A stretch of 21,880 bases of DNA from JBIOJB01 sp044450465 (GTDB lineage: Bacteria; Chloroflexota; Dormibacteria; Dormibacterales; Dormibacteraceae), in NCBI GenBank assembly GCA_044450465.1, contig JBIOJB010000051.1, forward strand, positions 1 through 21,880, read 5' to 3'. Below are positions 6,609-13,537 of this stretch, piece by piece. The notes under the pieces are model-generated. The model saw only the letters and a program-made list of their open reading frames with translations, searched no databases and was not told where the DNA came from. Within the stretch, counting starts at the first letter, position 1; each line of letters starts with the position of its first letter. Made by a program: the position numbers and the translations under genes.

Positions 6609-7852
6609 CAGTGCGTGTTGGCCGGGAAGAGCATGTTCCAGACGCGAGCGTACTTCGGAATGTTGGAGCGCTGCGTATCCGGGTTGTGGCCGAGAAGGAC
6701 GCCGCACCAGTAGGGCAGCAGTTGACCCGGCAGCACAGCCAGCACCGCGAAGAGCGTCTCGTCCTTGAGGGGCAGCCTGATCACGTAGTCGACGAGGTCG
6801 CCGATCTTGTCGTCATCGTCGCTGACGATGGCAACGGAGGGCGTCTTCAGCATGCTGGTGACCTTCGCGATCGTGACCATGTCCTCGTAAGCGGGTCCGG
6901 GCGGCGCCACAAGCACCGTGAGGATCTGCTCGTCGGTGAGGCCAAGCGCCCCGTGAATGTGGCGTCCAGGCAGCATCGGCTTGGTGGGGATGTGCGACAT
7001 CTCGTCGAACTTGAGCGCTATCTCCTCCGCAGTGCCGTAGTTGGAGCCCGCACCGACGACCAGAATGCCGCGGACGTCGTGATGGCGCTCCGCGATGGTC
7101 TTGCAGCGAGAGTCGATGGAATCGAACCGCTCAGCCATCATGCGCGGCGTGTCCAGCAGCTGGCGCTGTAGGTCCGCGTAATCGTGATCGCCCTTGCCGC
7201 GCAGCTTGCCCAGTTCCAACGCCAGGTAGATCGAGGCCGCGACACGCGCCGTGTAGTGGAATGTGTCGGACCCTCCTGTGTCGAAGCCGCCCGCGGTGAG
7301 GATCCTCGCGTCGGTGTTCTGGACGACCGGGCTTCCGTCCACCGAGGTGAACGCGACGGTGAAGGCGCCTTGCTCCCGCGAGCGTCTGGCCGCCGCGACG
7401 GTGTCCACGGTACTCCCGCTTCCCGAGTAGGCCATCGCGACGATCTTCGAGAAGTCGAGTGGCGGCGGGTAGCGCAGGAAAGCCAGCGAGTCGAAGTCCC
7501 AACCGGGCAAACCTGCGAAGCGCGCGAACGCGGCGTTGGCGACCTGCGCCACGTACTGCGACGTGCCGGAGCCGAGGCCGATGACCGAATGGGACCTGTG
7601 CTCCTGGATACGGCGGGCCACCTCCACCGCCTCCCCGGCCGTCTCGAATGTGCCGCTCAGCGCGTCGGGTTGGCTGCGGATGTCGTTGTAAAGGTTGAAC
7701 GGATGCTCGGTGCGCACAGGCGTGCCGAGCGCCTCGTACATGATCGGCTTCTCGCCGGTCGCCTCGATCTGCTCGCGGACGTTGGTACCGATACCCCATG
7801 GCTTGATGCGTTTGCCGCGCTTGCGACCGTTGCCGGTGGTGGTGGCGGGCAT
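6608..7852 (-). CDS. SIS-domain sugar-phosphate isomerase/deaminase (GlmS C-terminal-like)
   Basis: Two SIS domains, as in the isomerase half of GlmS, AgaS or FrlB-type enzymes. The first (residues about 60-190) carries IGLGSGTSQYVAQ and AYSGSGSTVDT, the phosphosugar-binding SGxS loop. The second (about 235-400) has VVGAGSNYGTAEEIALKFDE and PGRHIHGALG, which aligns with the GELKHGP segment around the GlmS catalytic region. Expected reaction: aldose/ketose isomerisation or deamination of a hexose phosphate, in the cytosol. I choose ATG 7852 because a perfect AAGGAG (7864-7859) lies six bases upstream. The first 20 residues are a basic tail (NGRKRGKR). The same frame is open without a stop from the ligase upstream, so a 1170-residue fusion is also possible (see the ligase entry). 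Confidence 0.8.
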   Translation of the reverse strand: MPATTTGNGRKRGKRIKPWGIGTNVREQIEATGEKPIMYEALGTPVRTEHPFNLYNDIRSQPDALSGTFETAGEAVEVARRIQEHRSHSVIGLGSGTSQYVAQVANAAFARFAGLPGWDFDSLAFLRYPPPLDFSKIVAMAYSGSGSTVDTVAAARRSREQGAFTVAFTSVDGSPVVQNTDARILTAGGFDTGGSDTFHYTARVAASIYLALELGKLRGKGDHDYADLQRQLLDTPRMMAERFDSIDSRCKTIAERHHDVRGILVVGAGSNYGTAEEIALKFDEMSHIPTKPMLPGRHIHGALGLTDEQILTVLVAPPGPAYEDMVTIAKVTSMLKTPSVAIVSDDDDKIGDLVDYVIRLPLKDETLFAVLAVLPGQLLPYWCGVLLGHNPDTQRSNIPKYARVWNMLFPANTH

Positions 7853-10120
7853 GGGTTTCTCCTTTTCTATGTTGGTGGGTTGGGCGCCTGGCGCCCCCCA
7901 GGTTGGCTGATCAGGCCGTCGCCAGCCGGGCGCCGGCGAGGGCGTCGTGGACGGCGCGGCACCCGGCGTGATGGCCGAGCCGAAGTCGCTCTTGGTTCCG
8001 AGCAGGGGAAGTCCGACAGAGGCCGGCGTCGCCTCCGGTGCGGAGGGTGTCGCGACCGCAGGCGACCGCTCGCCGGAAGCCGCCATCTCGCGGAGCTTCG
8101 TCTTGAGCACCTTGCCCGACTCGGTCATCGGGAACTGCTCGAGGAAGCCGACCGCCTTGGGCACCTTGAACGCGGCCACGTGTTCGGCGAGATGGCGTTG
8201 CACCTCCCCGGCCGCGATCGAGGCTCCGGCAACAGGCCTGATCCAGACGAACACCTCCTCCCCGTAGTACTCGGAGGGGATGCCGACGACGGCAGCGTCC
8301 GCAATGGCCGGGTGGCGCCGGGCGATCGTCTCCAGCTCGGCGGGAGAGATGTTCTCTCCGCCGCGGATGATCATGTCCTTGACCCGGCCCTCGATGCGCC
8401 AGTAGCCGTGCGCATCGCGCTCGGCAAGGTCGCCGGTATGCAGCCAGCCGCCTGGGTCGATCGCCTTGCGTGTCTCCTCGGACATCCCGTGGTAGCCGCG
8501 CATGACCATCGGGCCGCGTGTGCACAGCTCGCCGATCTTGCCCACGGGCAGCGTGCGGCCGGTGTTCGGATCGATCACCTTGACGGTCGCGCCGGCGATC
8601 GGGCGCCCTACCGTGCCGAGGCGCATGTCCTCGGGGTCGTCCACCGCGGTCTGCGTCACCACCGGCGAGGCCTCCGTGAGGCCGTAAGCGATGGTGAACT
8701 GGGGCATGTGCAGCTCACGGGCCGCTTGTCGCGCTAGGGCGGGGTCGACCGGCGCGCCGGCGATTATCCCGGTACGCAGCGAAGTGAGGTCGGCCTCCAC
8801 ATTGGGCCGCGCCTCGAGCAGTGCGTGGAACATCGTCGGCACCCCGTACAGCACGGTGCACCGCTCGGCGGCGATTGCCTGAAGCGTCTTCGTGGCGTCG
8901 AAGCGCAGGCTCGGAATGACGAGAGTTGCCTGGTAGACCAGCGCTGCCAATGTGCCCATGACGCAGCCGAAGCAGTGGTGCAGGGGAACCGGCAGGCAGA
9001 GCCTGTCCTCCGAGCTCAGCCTCAGCGCGGCTCCAACCGCGATGGCGTTCTGCAGCATGCCGCGATGGGTGAGCATCGCGCCCTTGACAGCCCCGCCCGC
9101 AGTCCCCGACGTGTAAAGGATGCAGGCGACGTCGTCGGCGTGAACCGAGGCGGAGGCGCGGGTGACCCGATCACCTGGCATCGCCGAGCCCGCCTTGAGC
9201 CAGGCCGACCAACCGGTGAGGTGCGGCGATGACACCCCTTCGCCGATCGCGACGGCGGTTTTGGGCGCACCAGGCGCCGCCAGAAGAGTCTCCAGGTCGG
9301 CGACATGCCGCTCACCTGGAGCGGCCAGCAGAATCGTTGACCCGGACTGCCCCAGCTGATAGGCGACCTCCTCCGGGCGGTAGCCGGGGTTGATCGGGAC
9401 CAGAATCGCGCCGATCGTGCCGGCGGCAAGCTGGATGGCCGGCCATTCGGCCACGTTTCCGGCGAGCACCGCGACCCGCGCGCCGCGCCCGACGCCGCTC
9501 GCCAGCAGGGCGCGCCCAATCTGGTGCGCCTCGTCCTTTAACTGTGTGAAGGTCTGGCGGCGCCCTGTTGCGAGATCGACCACCGCCTCGCGCCCGCCGG
9601 CGGCGCGGACGGCGTGGTCGAGGGTGGCACCAAACGTACCCACCGCCGCGGGGTTCGGCCGCGGCGCCGCAGACGTGCTTCCCGCGGGGGCGCCGGCGGC
9701 GCTGAATGCCATCACCTCGCCGATCACGGTGATCCCCGCTCGCTCGTAATGCATCAGGCTCCGGTCTGCCGCCACGACGAACTCCGCCCCGGCTGCCGCC
9801 GCCGCGTCGATGTCGGCGGCGCTGCTCACCCGTGCCGCAAGCGGGCTTCGCCCGCGCGCCTTGGCTTCGGCCAGCACCGCCAGGCCCGCGGCCGACGCCG
9901 GCACCAGCACGCCAGCGCGCACTGGCAGAGCGGCGACGATCCGCCGCGGGTGGCCCGCGAGCCGGCTCTCATCCAGCGCCACGCAGAGGCGGTCGCCTGG
10001 ACGCCCGTAGATCTGGGTGAGGCCGCCCTGAATCACGAATACGTCGCCGGTGCGCCGCCGACGAAGCTCTTCGAGCTCGCCCCGCGATCCGACGCTGATC
10101 CAGACCGGACCGGCCATCAT
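6608..10120 (-). CDS. AMP-forming acyl-CoA ligase, in frame with and possibly fused to the SIS isomerase (1170 aa)
   Basis: Open frame of 1170 residues. Residues 1-150 are an unrecognised alpha/beta domain. Residues 160-680 are an adenylate-forming acyl-CoA synthetase: A3 YTSGTAGGAVKGAML (336-350, one residue longer than the usual YTSGTTGxPKG), A5 YGLTEASP (479-486), A7 GWLHTGD (558-564), A8 GRVKDMIIRGGENI (578-591) and A10 TESGKVLKTK with catalytic Lys about 673. It converts a carboxylic acid, ATP and CoA to acyl-CoA, AMP and PPi. Residues 684-756 are Pro/Ala-rich, then the SIS protein follows in frame. The ATG overlaps the BMC-T stop (ATGA). Either a true ligase-isomerase fusion, two products from one frame, or a lost stop codon. 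The acid substrate is unknown; the product of the neighbouring aldehyde dehydrogenase is the obvious candidate. Confidence 0.82.
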   Translation of the reverse strand: MMAGPVWISVGSRGELEELRRRRTGDVFVIQGGLTQIYGRPGDRLCVALDESRLAGHPRRIVAALPVRAGVLVPASAAGLAVLAEAKARGRSPLAARVSSAADIDAAAAAGAEFVVAADRSLMHYERAGITVIGEVMAFSAAGAPAGSTSAAPRPNPAAVGTFGATLDHAVRAAGGREAVVDLATGRRQTFTQLKDEAHQIGRALLASGVGRGARVAVLAGNVAEWPAIQLAAGTIGAILVPINPGYRPEEVAYQLGQSGSTILLAAPGERHVADLETLLAAPGAPKTAVAIGEGVSSPHLTGWSAWLKAGSAMPGDRVTRASASVHADDVACILYTSGTAGGAVKGAMLTHRGMLQNAIAVGAALRLSSEDRLCLPVPLHHCFGCVMGTLAALVYQATLVIPSLRFDATKTLQAIAAERCTVLYGVPTMFHALLEARPNVEADLTSLRTGIIAGAPVDPALARQAARELHMPQFTIAYGLTEASPVVTQTAVDDPEDMRLGTVGRPIAGATVKVIDPNTGRTLPVGKIGELCTRGPMVMRGYHGMSEETRKAIDPGGWLHTGDLAERDAHGYWRIEGRVKDMIIRGGENISPAELETIARRHPAIADAAVVGIPSEYYGEEVFVWIRPVAGASIAAGEVQRHLAEHVAAFKVPKAVGFLEQFPMTESGKVLKTKLREMAASGERSPAVATPSAPEATPASVGLPLLGTKSDFGSAITPGAAPSTTPSPAPGWRRPDQPTWGAPGAQPTNIEKEKPMPATTTGNGRKRGKRIKPWGIGTNVREQIEATGEKPIMYEALGTPVRTEHPFNLYNDIRSQPDALSGTFETAGEAVEVARRIQEHRSHSVIGLGSGTSQYVAQVANAAFARFAGLPGWDFDSLAFLRYPPPLDFSKIVAMAYSGSGSTVDTVAAARRSREQGAFTVAFTSVDGSPVVQNTDARILTAGGFDTGGSDTFHYTARVAASIYLALELGKLRGKGDHDYADLQRQLLDTPRMMAERFDSIDSRCKTIAERHHDVRGILVVGAGSNYGTAEEIALKFDEMSHIPTKPMLPGRHIHGALGLTDEQILTVLVAPPGPAYEDMVTIAKVTSMLKTPSVAIVSDDDDKIGDLVDYVIRLPLKDETLFAVLAVLPGQLLPYWCGVLLGHNPDTQRSNIPKYARVWNMLFPANTH
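7859..7864 (-). promoter_or_regulatory. Internal ribosome-binding site inside the ligase-SIS frame
   Basis: AAGGAG on the minus strand, six bases before ATG 7852. It is one of the best Shine-Dalgarno sequences in the window yet lies inside an open 1170-codon frame, where it is translated as part of IEKEKP. It argues that the SIS protein is made, at least partly, as an independent 414-residue protein. Confidence 0.75.
7882..7896. repeat. GC-rich perfect inverted repeat between ligase and SIS coding parts
   Basis: GGGCGCC T GGCGCCC: seven-base arms around one central base, realistically a 5-bp stem with a 5-nt loop. It lies about 30 bases upstream of the internal SIS start and just ahead of the internal ribosome-binding site. 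There is no U-tract, so it is not a clear terminator. It could be an intercistronic mRNA hairpin affecting stability or re-initiation, typical of a former non-coding gap. Confidence 0.6.
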
Positions 10121-10743
10121 TTGTGATCCTTGCCTGCCACGGCCGCGAGCCCGCGCCGGACGCCCTCTTGCGCTTCACGCACGCTCGACTCGTCGCCCGC
10201 GATGTAGAGCCGACCGAACCGTCCCACCGGCCGGATGTCGATGATGTCGATCTGGGCCGAACGCTCGGCCTCGTTGGCGGCGAGCAGGATGTAGGCGGCC
10301 GGCGTCACCTCGACGACGAGCAGCGTCTGGCCCGGTATCAGCAGCGACCCCTTGCGGAAGCGGTTGATGAGCTGAGCCTGGAACGGCGTGATGTTGGAGA
10401 TCACCTCTTCGGACACGATCGCCGGGCGAATCCGATCCGAGGTTTCGAGCCCCAGCTTGTCGAGGATCACCCGGCCTGCTTCCGCCACCACCTCCGGGTC
10501 GTCCGCGTGCAGAGCGAGCAGGCCGAACTCGCGCTCCACGACCTGCGAGCCTGGACGCACCGAGGTCGCCTTGAGGGCCGCGTCGGCCACGCGATATATC
10601 TCGTTGCCGGGCGCGACCTCGACAAAGAGCTGTGCCATCCCGACGAGCGGGATGTCACCGTCGGCAACCGTCGCCTCATAGGCCGCGTAGCGCGGCTGCA
10701 TGCGCGACACGTGCCCGAAAGCTCGCAACTCGACCCCAGCCAA
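10117..10743 (-). CDS. BMC-T shell protein (tandem BMC domain trimer, first copy)
   Basis: A 208-residue tandem-domain microcompartment shell protein that forms pseudohexameric trimers. First BMC domain about residues 18-95 (LFVEVAPGNEIYRVADAALK, then VVEREFGLLALH), second about 110-200 (LLVVEVTPAAYILLAANEAE, then GRFGRLYIAG). The order of elements and length resemble the double-stacking (BMC-T dp, CsoS1D-like) class known from the Haliangium shell, whose gated pores pass larger molecules. The start is TTG at 10743, three bases after the BMC-P stop, with AAGGA seven bases upstream; ATG at codon 15 is a less likely alternative. The stop overlaps the ligase ATG. Confidence 0.9.
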   Translation of the reverse strand: MAGVELRAFGHVSRMQPRYAAYEATVADGDIPLVGMAQLFVEVAPGNEIYRVADAALKATSVRPGSQVVEREFGLLALHADDPEVVAEAGRVILDKLGLETSDRIRPAIVSEEVISNITPFQAQLINRFRKGSLLIPGQTLLVVEVTPAAYILLAANEAERSAQIDIIDIRPVGRFGRLYIAGDESSVREAQEGVRRGLAAVAGKDHK

Positions 10744-10746
10744 TCC

Positions 10747-11040
10747 CTAATCCTTCTGGTAGATCGTCTTGCCCTCGCGCCGGAGGGAATCGACGATTCC
10801 GACAATCGCCGCGTCGACGGTCGCCCCTTCATGCGACACCGCCTTGGCGGCCGGGCTGCCAAGAGATACGAGGACGAGCTCGCCTTCCCCCGCCCCGACC
10901 AGATCGACCGCAACGTAAGGAGCATCCGGGCCGGCCTTGGCGTCGCGGCCTATGTCCTCGACCAGCAAAAGCTTGGTGCCTGTCATAGTCGCCTCCTTCA
11001 TCGAGGCGACCGCGGTTCCAACCACTCGGGCCAACTGCAA
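10747..11040 (-). CDS. BMC-P vertex protein (EutN/CcmL family)
   Basis: A 97-residue EutN/CcmL-family protein that forms the pentamers capping the twelve vertices of a microcompartment. It starts MQLARVVGTAVASMKEATMTG and continues with KLLLVE, YVAVDLVGAGEGELVLVSLGSPA and VDAAIVGIVDSL, the standard OB-like fold with the conserved GAG-E-VLV-GS segment. The start is TTG at 11040, one base after the TGA of the upstream BMC-T gene, with GGGAG about nine bases upstream. A closed shell needs one such gene, and only one is present here. Confidence 0.92.
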   Translation of the reverse strand: MQLARVVGTAVASMKEATMTGTKLLLVEDIGRDAKAGPDAPYVAVDLVGAGEGELVLVSLGSPAAKAVSHEGATVDAAIVGIVDSLRREGKTIYQKD

Positions 11041-11041
11041 G

Positions 11042-11692
11042 TCAACTCACTCCCTTCCGCGCGCTTTCGGCTGCCACCGCGCCGATCACCTGATTGGTGA
11101 TCCGCTCGGCGACCTCGGCCTGCGCGTCGGTTCCGGAGACGATCACGCGCCCGAAGAGCCCGGTGCCTGCGACCCGCACCAGCTCCATTCCGGTCGCTTT
11201 CTCGATCTCGCTCGCTATCAAATACGCGTATGCGGCCGGCGCGACCTCGACGATGTACAGGGTGTCCGAGGGCTGCGTCCAAGCCCCGCGCCGGACCTTG
11301 TTGAAGAGGTGACTTTGATAGGCGCTCAGGGCACTTATGCGCTGGGACGACACCAGCTCCGGCAGCTGCCGGTCGGCGACCTCCAGGCCTAGCGTCCGCA
11401 GCACCGCGTCACGAGCTTCGAGCACCGTATCGGTGCGCTGCGCGTGCAGTTCGACGAGCCCGAAGTCCCGCTCCACCAGGATGCCCGCCGACTCAACGGC
11501 GCAGGCCTTGAAGGCGGCGTCCCCGATCGGGAACACGAGGCTGCTGGGCGTCACCTCGACCAGAAGCTGCGACATGTCCGGCATGGGCAGGCTGCCCTGC
11601 GCCATCAGGGCCCAGTAAGACGAATACTGGGGCCCCATCCGATCGATCTGCATTAGCGCCCGCAGGCGCGGGTCGCCTGATGCCGTGGTCAC
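11042..11692 (-). CDS. BMC-T shell protein (tandem BMC domain trimer, second copy)
   Basis: A 216-residue paralogue of the other BMC-T in the operon. It shares the layout QLLVEVTP..., ILVERDFGLVELHAQ, a central helix-rich joint, then YIVEVAPAAYAYLIASEIEK and GLFGRVIVSGTDAQAEV. Both copies look like the double-stacking class; I see no Fe-S Cys cluster (PduT-type). Two different trimers suggest two distinct gated pores or mixed double discs. GTG at 11692 is 22 bases after the upstream BMC-H stop; the ribosome-binding site is weak, and ATG at codon 14 is an alternative. The C-terminus carries a short extra tail (ESARKGVS). Confidence 0.9.
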   Translation of the reverse strand: MTTASGDPRLRALMQIDRMGPQYSSYWALMAQGSLPMPDMSQLLVEVTPSSLVFPIGDAAFKACAVESAGILVERDFGLVELHAQRTDTVLEARDAVLRTLGLEVADRQLPELVSSQRISALSAYQSHLFNKVRRGAWTQPSDTLYIVEVAPAAYAYLIASEIEKATGMELVRVAGTGLFGRVIVSGTDAQAEVAERITNQVIGAVAAESARKGVS

Positions 11693-11714
11693 AATCTGGC
11701 CTACTTCTCGCCGC

Positions 11715-12005
11715 CTAGGACGCGACCATCACGCTTTCAACGGCGTTGTCGGGTCGTGCGATCACGTGCTGCGAGACCAGCTCGCCGACGCGCTGCGCCG
11801 CCGAGGCACCCGCTTCGACGGCCGTTTTCACTGCGCCGACCTCGCCCCTGATGATCACCGTGACCAGACCGTCGCCGACGAGCTGCCGCGCTACGAGCGT
11901 CACCTGGGCTGCCTTGACCATGGCGTCGGCCGCCTCGACCGCGGCTACGAGGCCTCGCGTCTCGACCATCCCGATCGCGTTTCCTGACGTCCTGTTCTCT
12001 GCCAC
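11715..12005 (-). CDS. BMC-H hexameric shell protein (PduA/CcmK-like)
   Basis: A 96-residue single-BMC-domain protein closely following PduA: IGMVETRGLVAAVEAADAMVKAA, then the sheet and helix LVTVIIRGEVGAVKTAVEAGAS and QHVIARP. The edge Lys31 and the Arg of ARP, which pack hexamers into sheets, are present. The pore loop reads LVGDGL where PduA has KIGSGL, so Asp45 would line the central pore. GTG at 12005 is preceded by a perfect AGGAGGT (12019-12013) seven bases upstream, overlapping the stop of the other BMC-H gene. That is the strongest ribosome-binding site in the operon, fitting the most abundant shell protein. Confidence 0.95.
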   Translation of the reverse strand: MAENRTSGNAIGMVETRGLVAAVEAADAMVKAAQVTLVARQLVGDGLVTVIIRGEVGAVKTAVEAGASAAQRVGELVSQHVIARPDNAVESVMVAS

Positions 12006-12012
12006 CTGCGCT

Positions 12013-12019
12013 ACCTCCT
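12013..12019 (-). promoter_or_regulatory. Consensus Shine-Dalgarno of the major BMC-H gene
   Basis: AGGAGGT on the minus strand, seven bases before the GTG start at 12005 and overlapping the TAG of the upstream BMC-H gene. It fixes the GTG start and suggests high translation of this shell protein. Confidence 0.8.
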
Positions 12020-12392
12020 AGGTTTTGTCTGAGCCCGGCTTGGGGCGCCGGACACGTACCGGGTTGACGGCGACTCGCGGACGAGAACCGCCAGGGGGCG
12101 CCGCGCCACCTGGTCCTGGCGGGAAGAAGAGATCCGACACGCCGGCCGCGGGCCGGCCCAAAACGACAGCTGCCCGAAACGCCTCCTTGGATGTCGCGAG
12201 CCGCTGCCCTGCCGCGACCGCCTCCAGGACGGCGCTGACGCCACCGCTCGCCACCACCGTGACGAGGCCGTCACCGATGTCCAGGCGCCGCAGGCTCTCG
12301 ATCGGAGCGGCCTTGGCCATCTCGTCGGCGACGGCGACCGCAGCCGTGAGCCCATAGACCTCGAGGAGCCCGAGAGCGGCTTCGCCATTCAC
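12018..12392 (-). CDS. BMC-H shell protein with Pro-rich C-terminal extension
   Basis: A 124-residue BMC-H homologue. The core (residues 1-85) has ALGLLEVYGLTAAVAVADEMAKAA, pore loop DIGDGL (Asp41 at the pore position) and LVTVVASGGVSAVLEAVAAG, ending with a VLGRP segment like the PduA ...PRP turn. About 35 extra residues follow, rich in Pro, Gly and Arg (FFPPGPGGAAPPGGSRPR, then PVRVRRPKPG). Such tails are seen in PduK/EutS-like minor shell proteins, but no Fe-S cysteines are present. The GTG start overlaps the TGA of the alcohol dehydrogenase gene (GTGA). Possible roles are minor hexamer, edge protein or cargo contact. Confidence 0.9.
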   Translation of the reverse strand: MNGEAALGLLEVYGLTAAVAVADEMAKAAPIESLRRLDIGDGLVTVVASGGVSAVLEAVAAGQRLATSKEAFRAAVVLGRPAAGVSDLFFPPGPGGAAPPGGSRPRVAVNPVRVRRPKPGSDKT

Positions 12393-13537
12393 AGAGCTCT
12401 CTCGTAGATGGCGCTCACGTCGGCGCCGGTCAACGGCCGCGGGTTGGTGGTCATCGTCATGTCGTTGAGCGCACGTTCGGTGAGCGCGGGGATGTCCGAC
12501 CTGGTGACGCCGAGCTCGCCGAGGCGGCGCGGCAGGCCGACCCGATCGCCGAGCGAGCGAAGCAGCCTGGGCAGACTGCGCCCGTCAGAGGTCCGGCCCA
12601 AGATCGATGCGAGGCGGTCGTAACGATCCCTTCGCGAGCTGTAGTTCACCGCACAGATGTGGGGCAGCAGGATGCCGTTGCAGACGCCGTGCGGGAGGTC
12701 GAGCAGGGCGCCGAGCGCGTGGGCCAGCGCGTGCGTTGCGCCGACGAGTGCCGAGTTGATGGCCAGCCCGCCGTACACGGCGGCCAGCATCATGCCCTCG
12801 CGCGCCTCTATGTCTTGTCCGTGCTCCACCGCCCGTGCGAGGTGCTTGCTCGCCAGCTCGACGCCGCGAACAGCCATCACGTCGGTGAGGTCAGACGCAA
12901 GCGACGAGACGTACGCCTCGACCGAATGGGTCAGCGCGTCCAGGCCACTCGCCATGGTCACCGACTTCGGCATGCCGACCGTGGTGAGCGGGTCGTTGAT
13001 CGCCACCAGCGGGACGACGCGCCGGTCGGCGATGACCATCTTGACCTTGCGCTCCACGTCGGTGATGACAGCAAAGCGGCTGATGTCGGCGCCCGTGCCG
13101 GCGGTCGTGTTGACGGCGATGAGCGGGATGCCCGGGCCTGCCGCCCGGTCCGCGCCTTCGTAGTCGTGCACGCGGCCCCCGTTGGCGGCGAGGAGCGCGA
13201 CCATCTTGGCGCAGTCGTGGGCGCTGCCGCCGCCGACCGAGACGATCACGTCGATGTCGTGCCCTGATCCGGAGCCGAGCGCAGCCTCCACCTGCGACAC
13301 GGTGGGGTTGGGCTCCACGCCGGAGAAGACGATCGAGTCGACTCGTGATGCGCGCAGGATGCCGGTCACACGCTCGACGAGTCCGGCGGCGACCATGCCG
13401 CGGTCGGTGACCACCAGCGCGCGGCGCCCGTATGCGCTGGTCCGCGGCCCGATTTGGTCCAGCGCGCCTCGCCCGAAGACGACTAGCGGCGGCAGGTAGA
13501 GCTCGGTGGCCGCAGCGGCGGCGATGGCGTTGGCCAT
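12389..13537 (-). CDS. Iron-containing alcohol dehydrogenase (group III, FucO/PduQ-like)
   Basis: A 382-residue group III alcohol dehydrogenase. It has the dinucleotide motif VGGGSAHDCAK (101-111) and metal ligands Asp200 and His204 (GLDALTHSVEAY), His269 and His283 (ALLDLPHGVCNG), matching the spacing in FucO. It would reduce an aldehyde to an alcohol with NADH, the cofactor-recycling partner of the aldehyde dehydrogenase inside a microcompartment, as PduQ does. The ATG shares its A with the upstream TGA (TGATG). The N-terminus carries about 11 residues before the usual LPPLVVFG start, Ala-rich (ANAIAAAAATE), which might be a weak encapsulation helix; this is speculative. Confidence 0.9.
   Translation of the reverse strand: MANAIAAAAATELYLPPLVVFGRGALDQIGPRTSAYGRRALVVTDRGMVAAGLVERVTGILRASRVDSIVFSGVEPNPTVSQVEAALGSGSGHDIDVIVSVGGGSAHDCAKMVALLAANGGRVHDYEGADRAAGPGIPLIAVNTTAGTGADISRFAVITDVERKVKMVIADRRVVPLVAINDPLTTVGMPKSVTMASGLDALTHSVEAYVSSLASDLTDVMAVRGVELASKHLARAVEHGQDIEAREGMMLAAVYGGLAINSALVGATHALAHALGALLDLPHGVCNGILLPHICAVNYSSRRDRYDRLASILGRTSDGRSLPRLLRSLGDRVGLPRRLGELGVTRSDIPALTERALNDMTMTTNPRPLTGADVSAIYERAL

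Noticed and set aside
7882..7896. GC-rich hairpin as a transcription terminator
   Set aside because: There is no run of T after it on the transcribed strand and the downstream genes are coupled to the same operon.
7184..8737. Long plus-strand open frame (517 codons) opposite the ligase/SIS gene
   Set aside because: It is the antisense shadow of a high-GC coding region, with Arg/Gly/His-rich composition and no motif.
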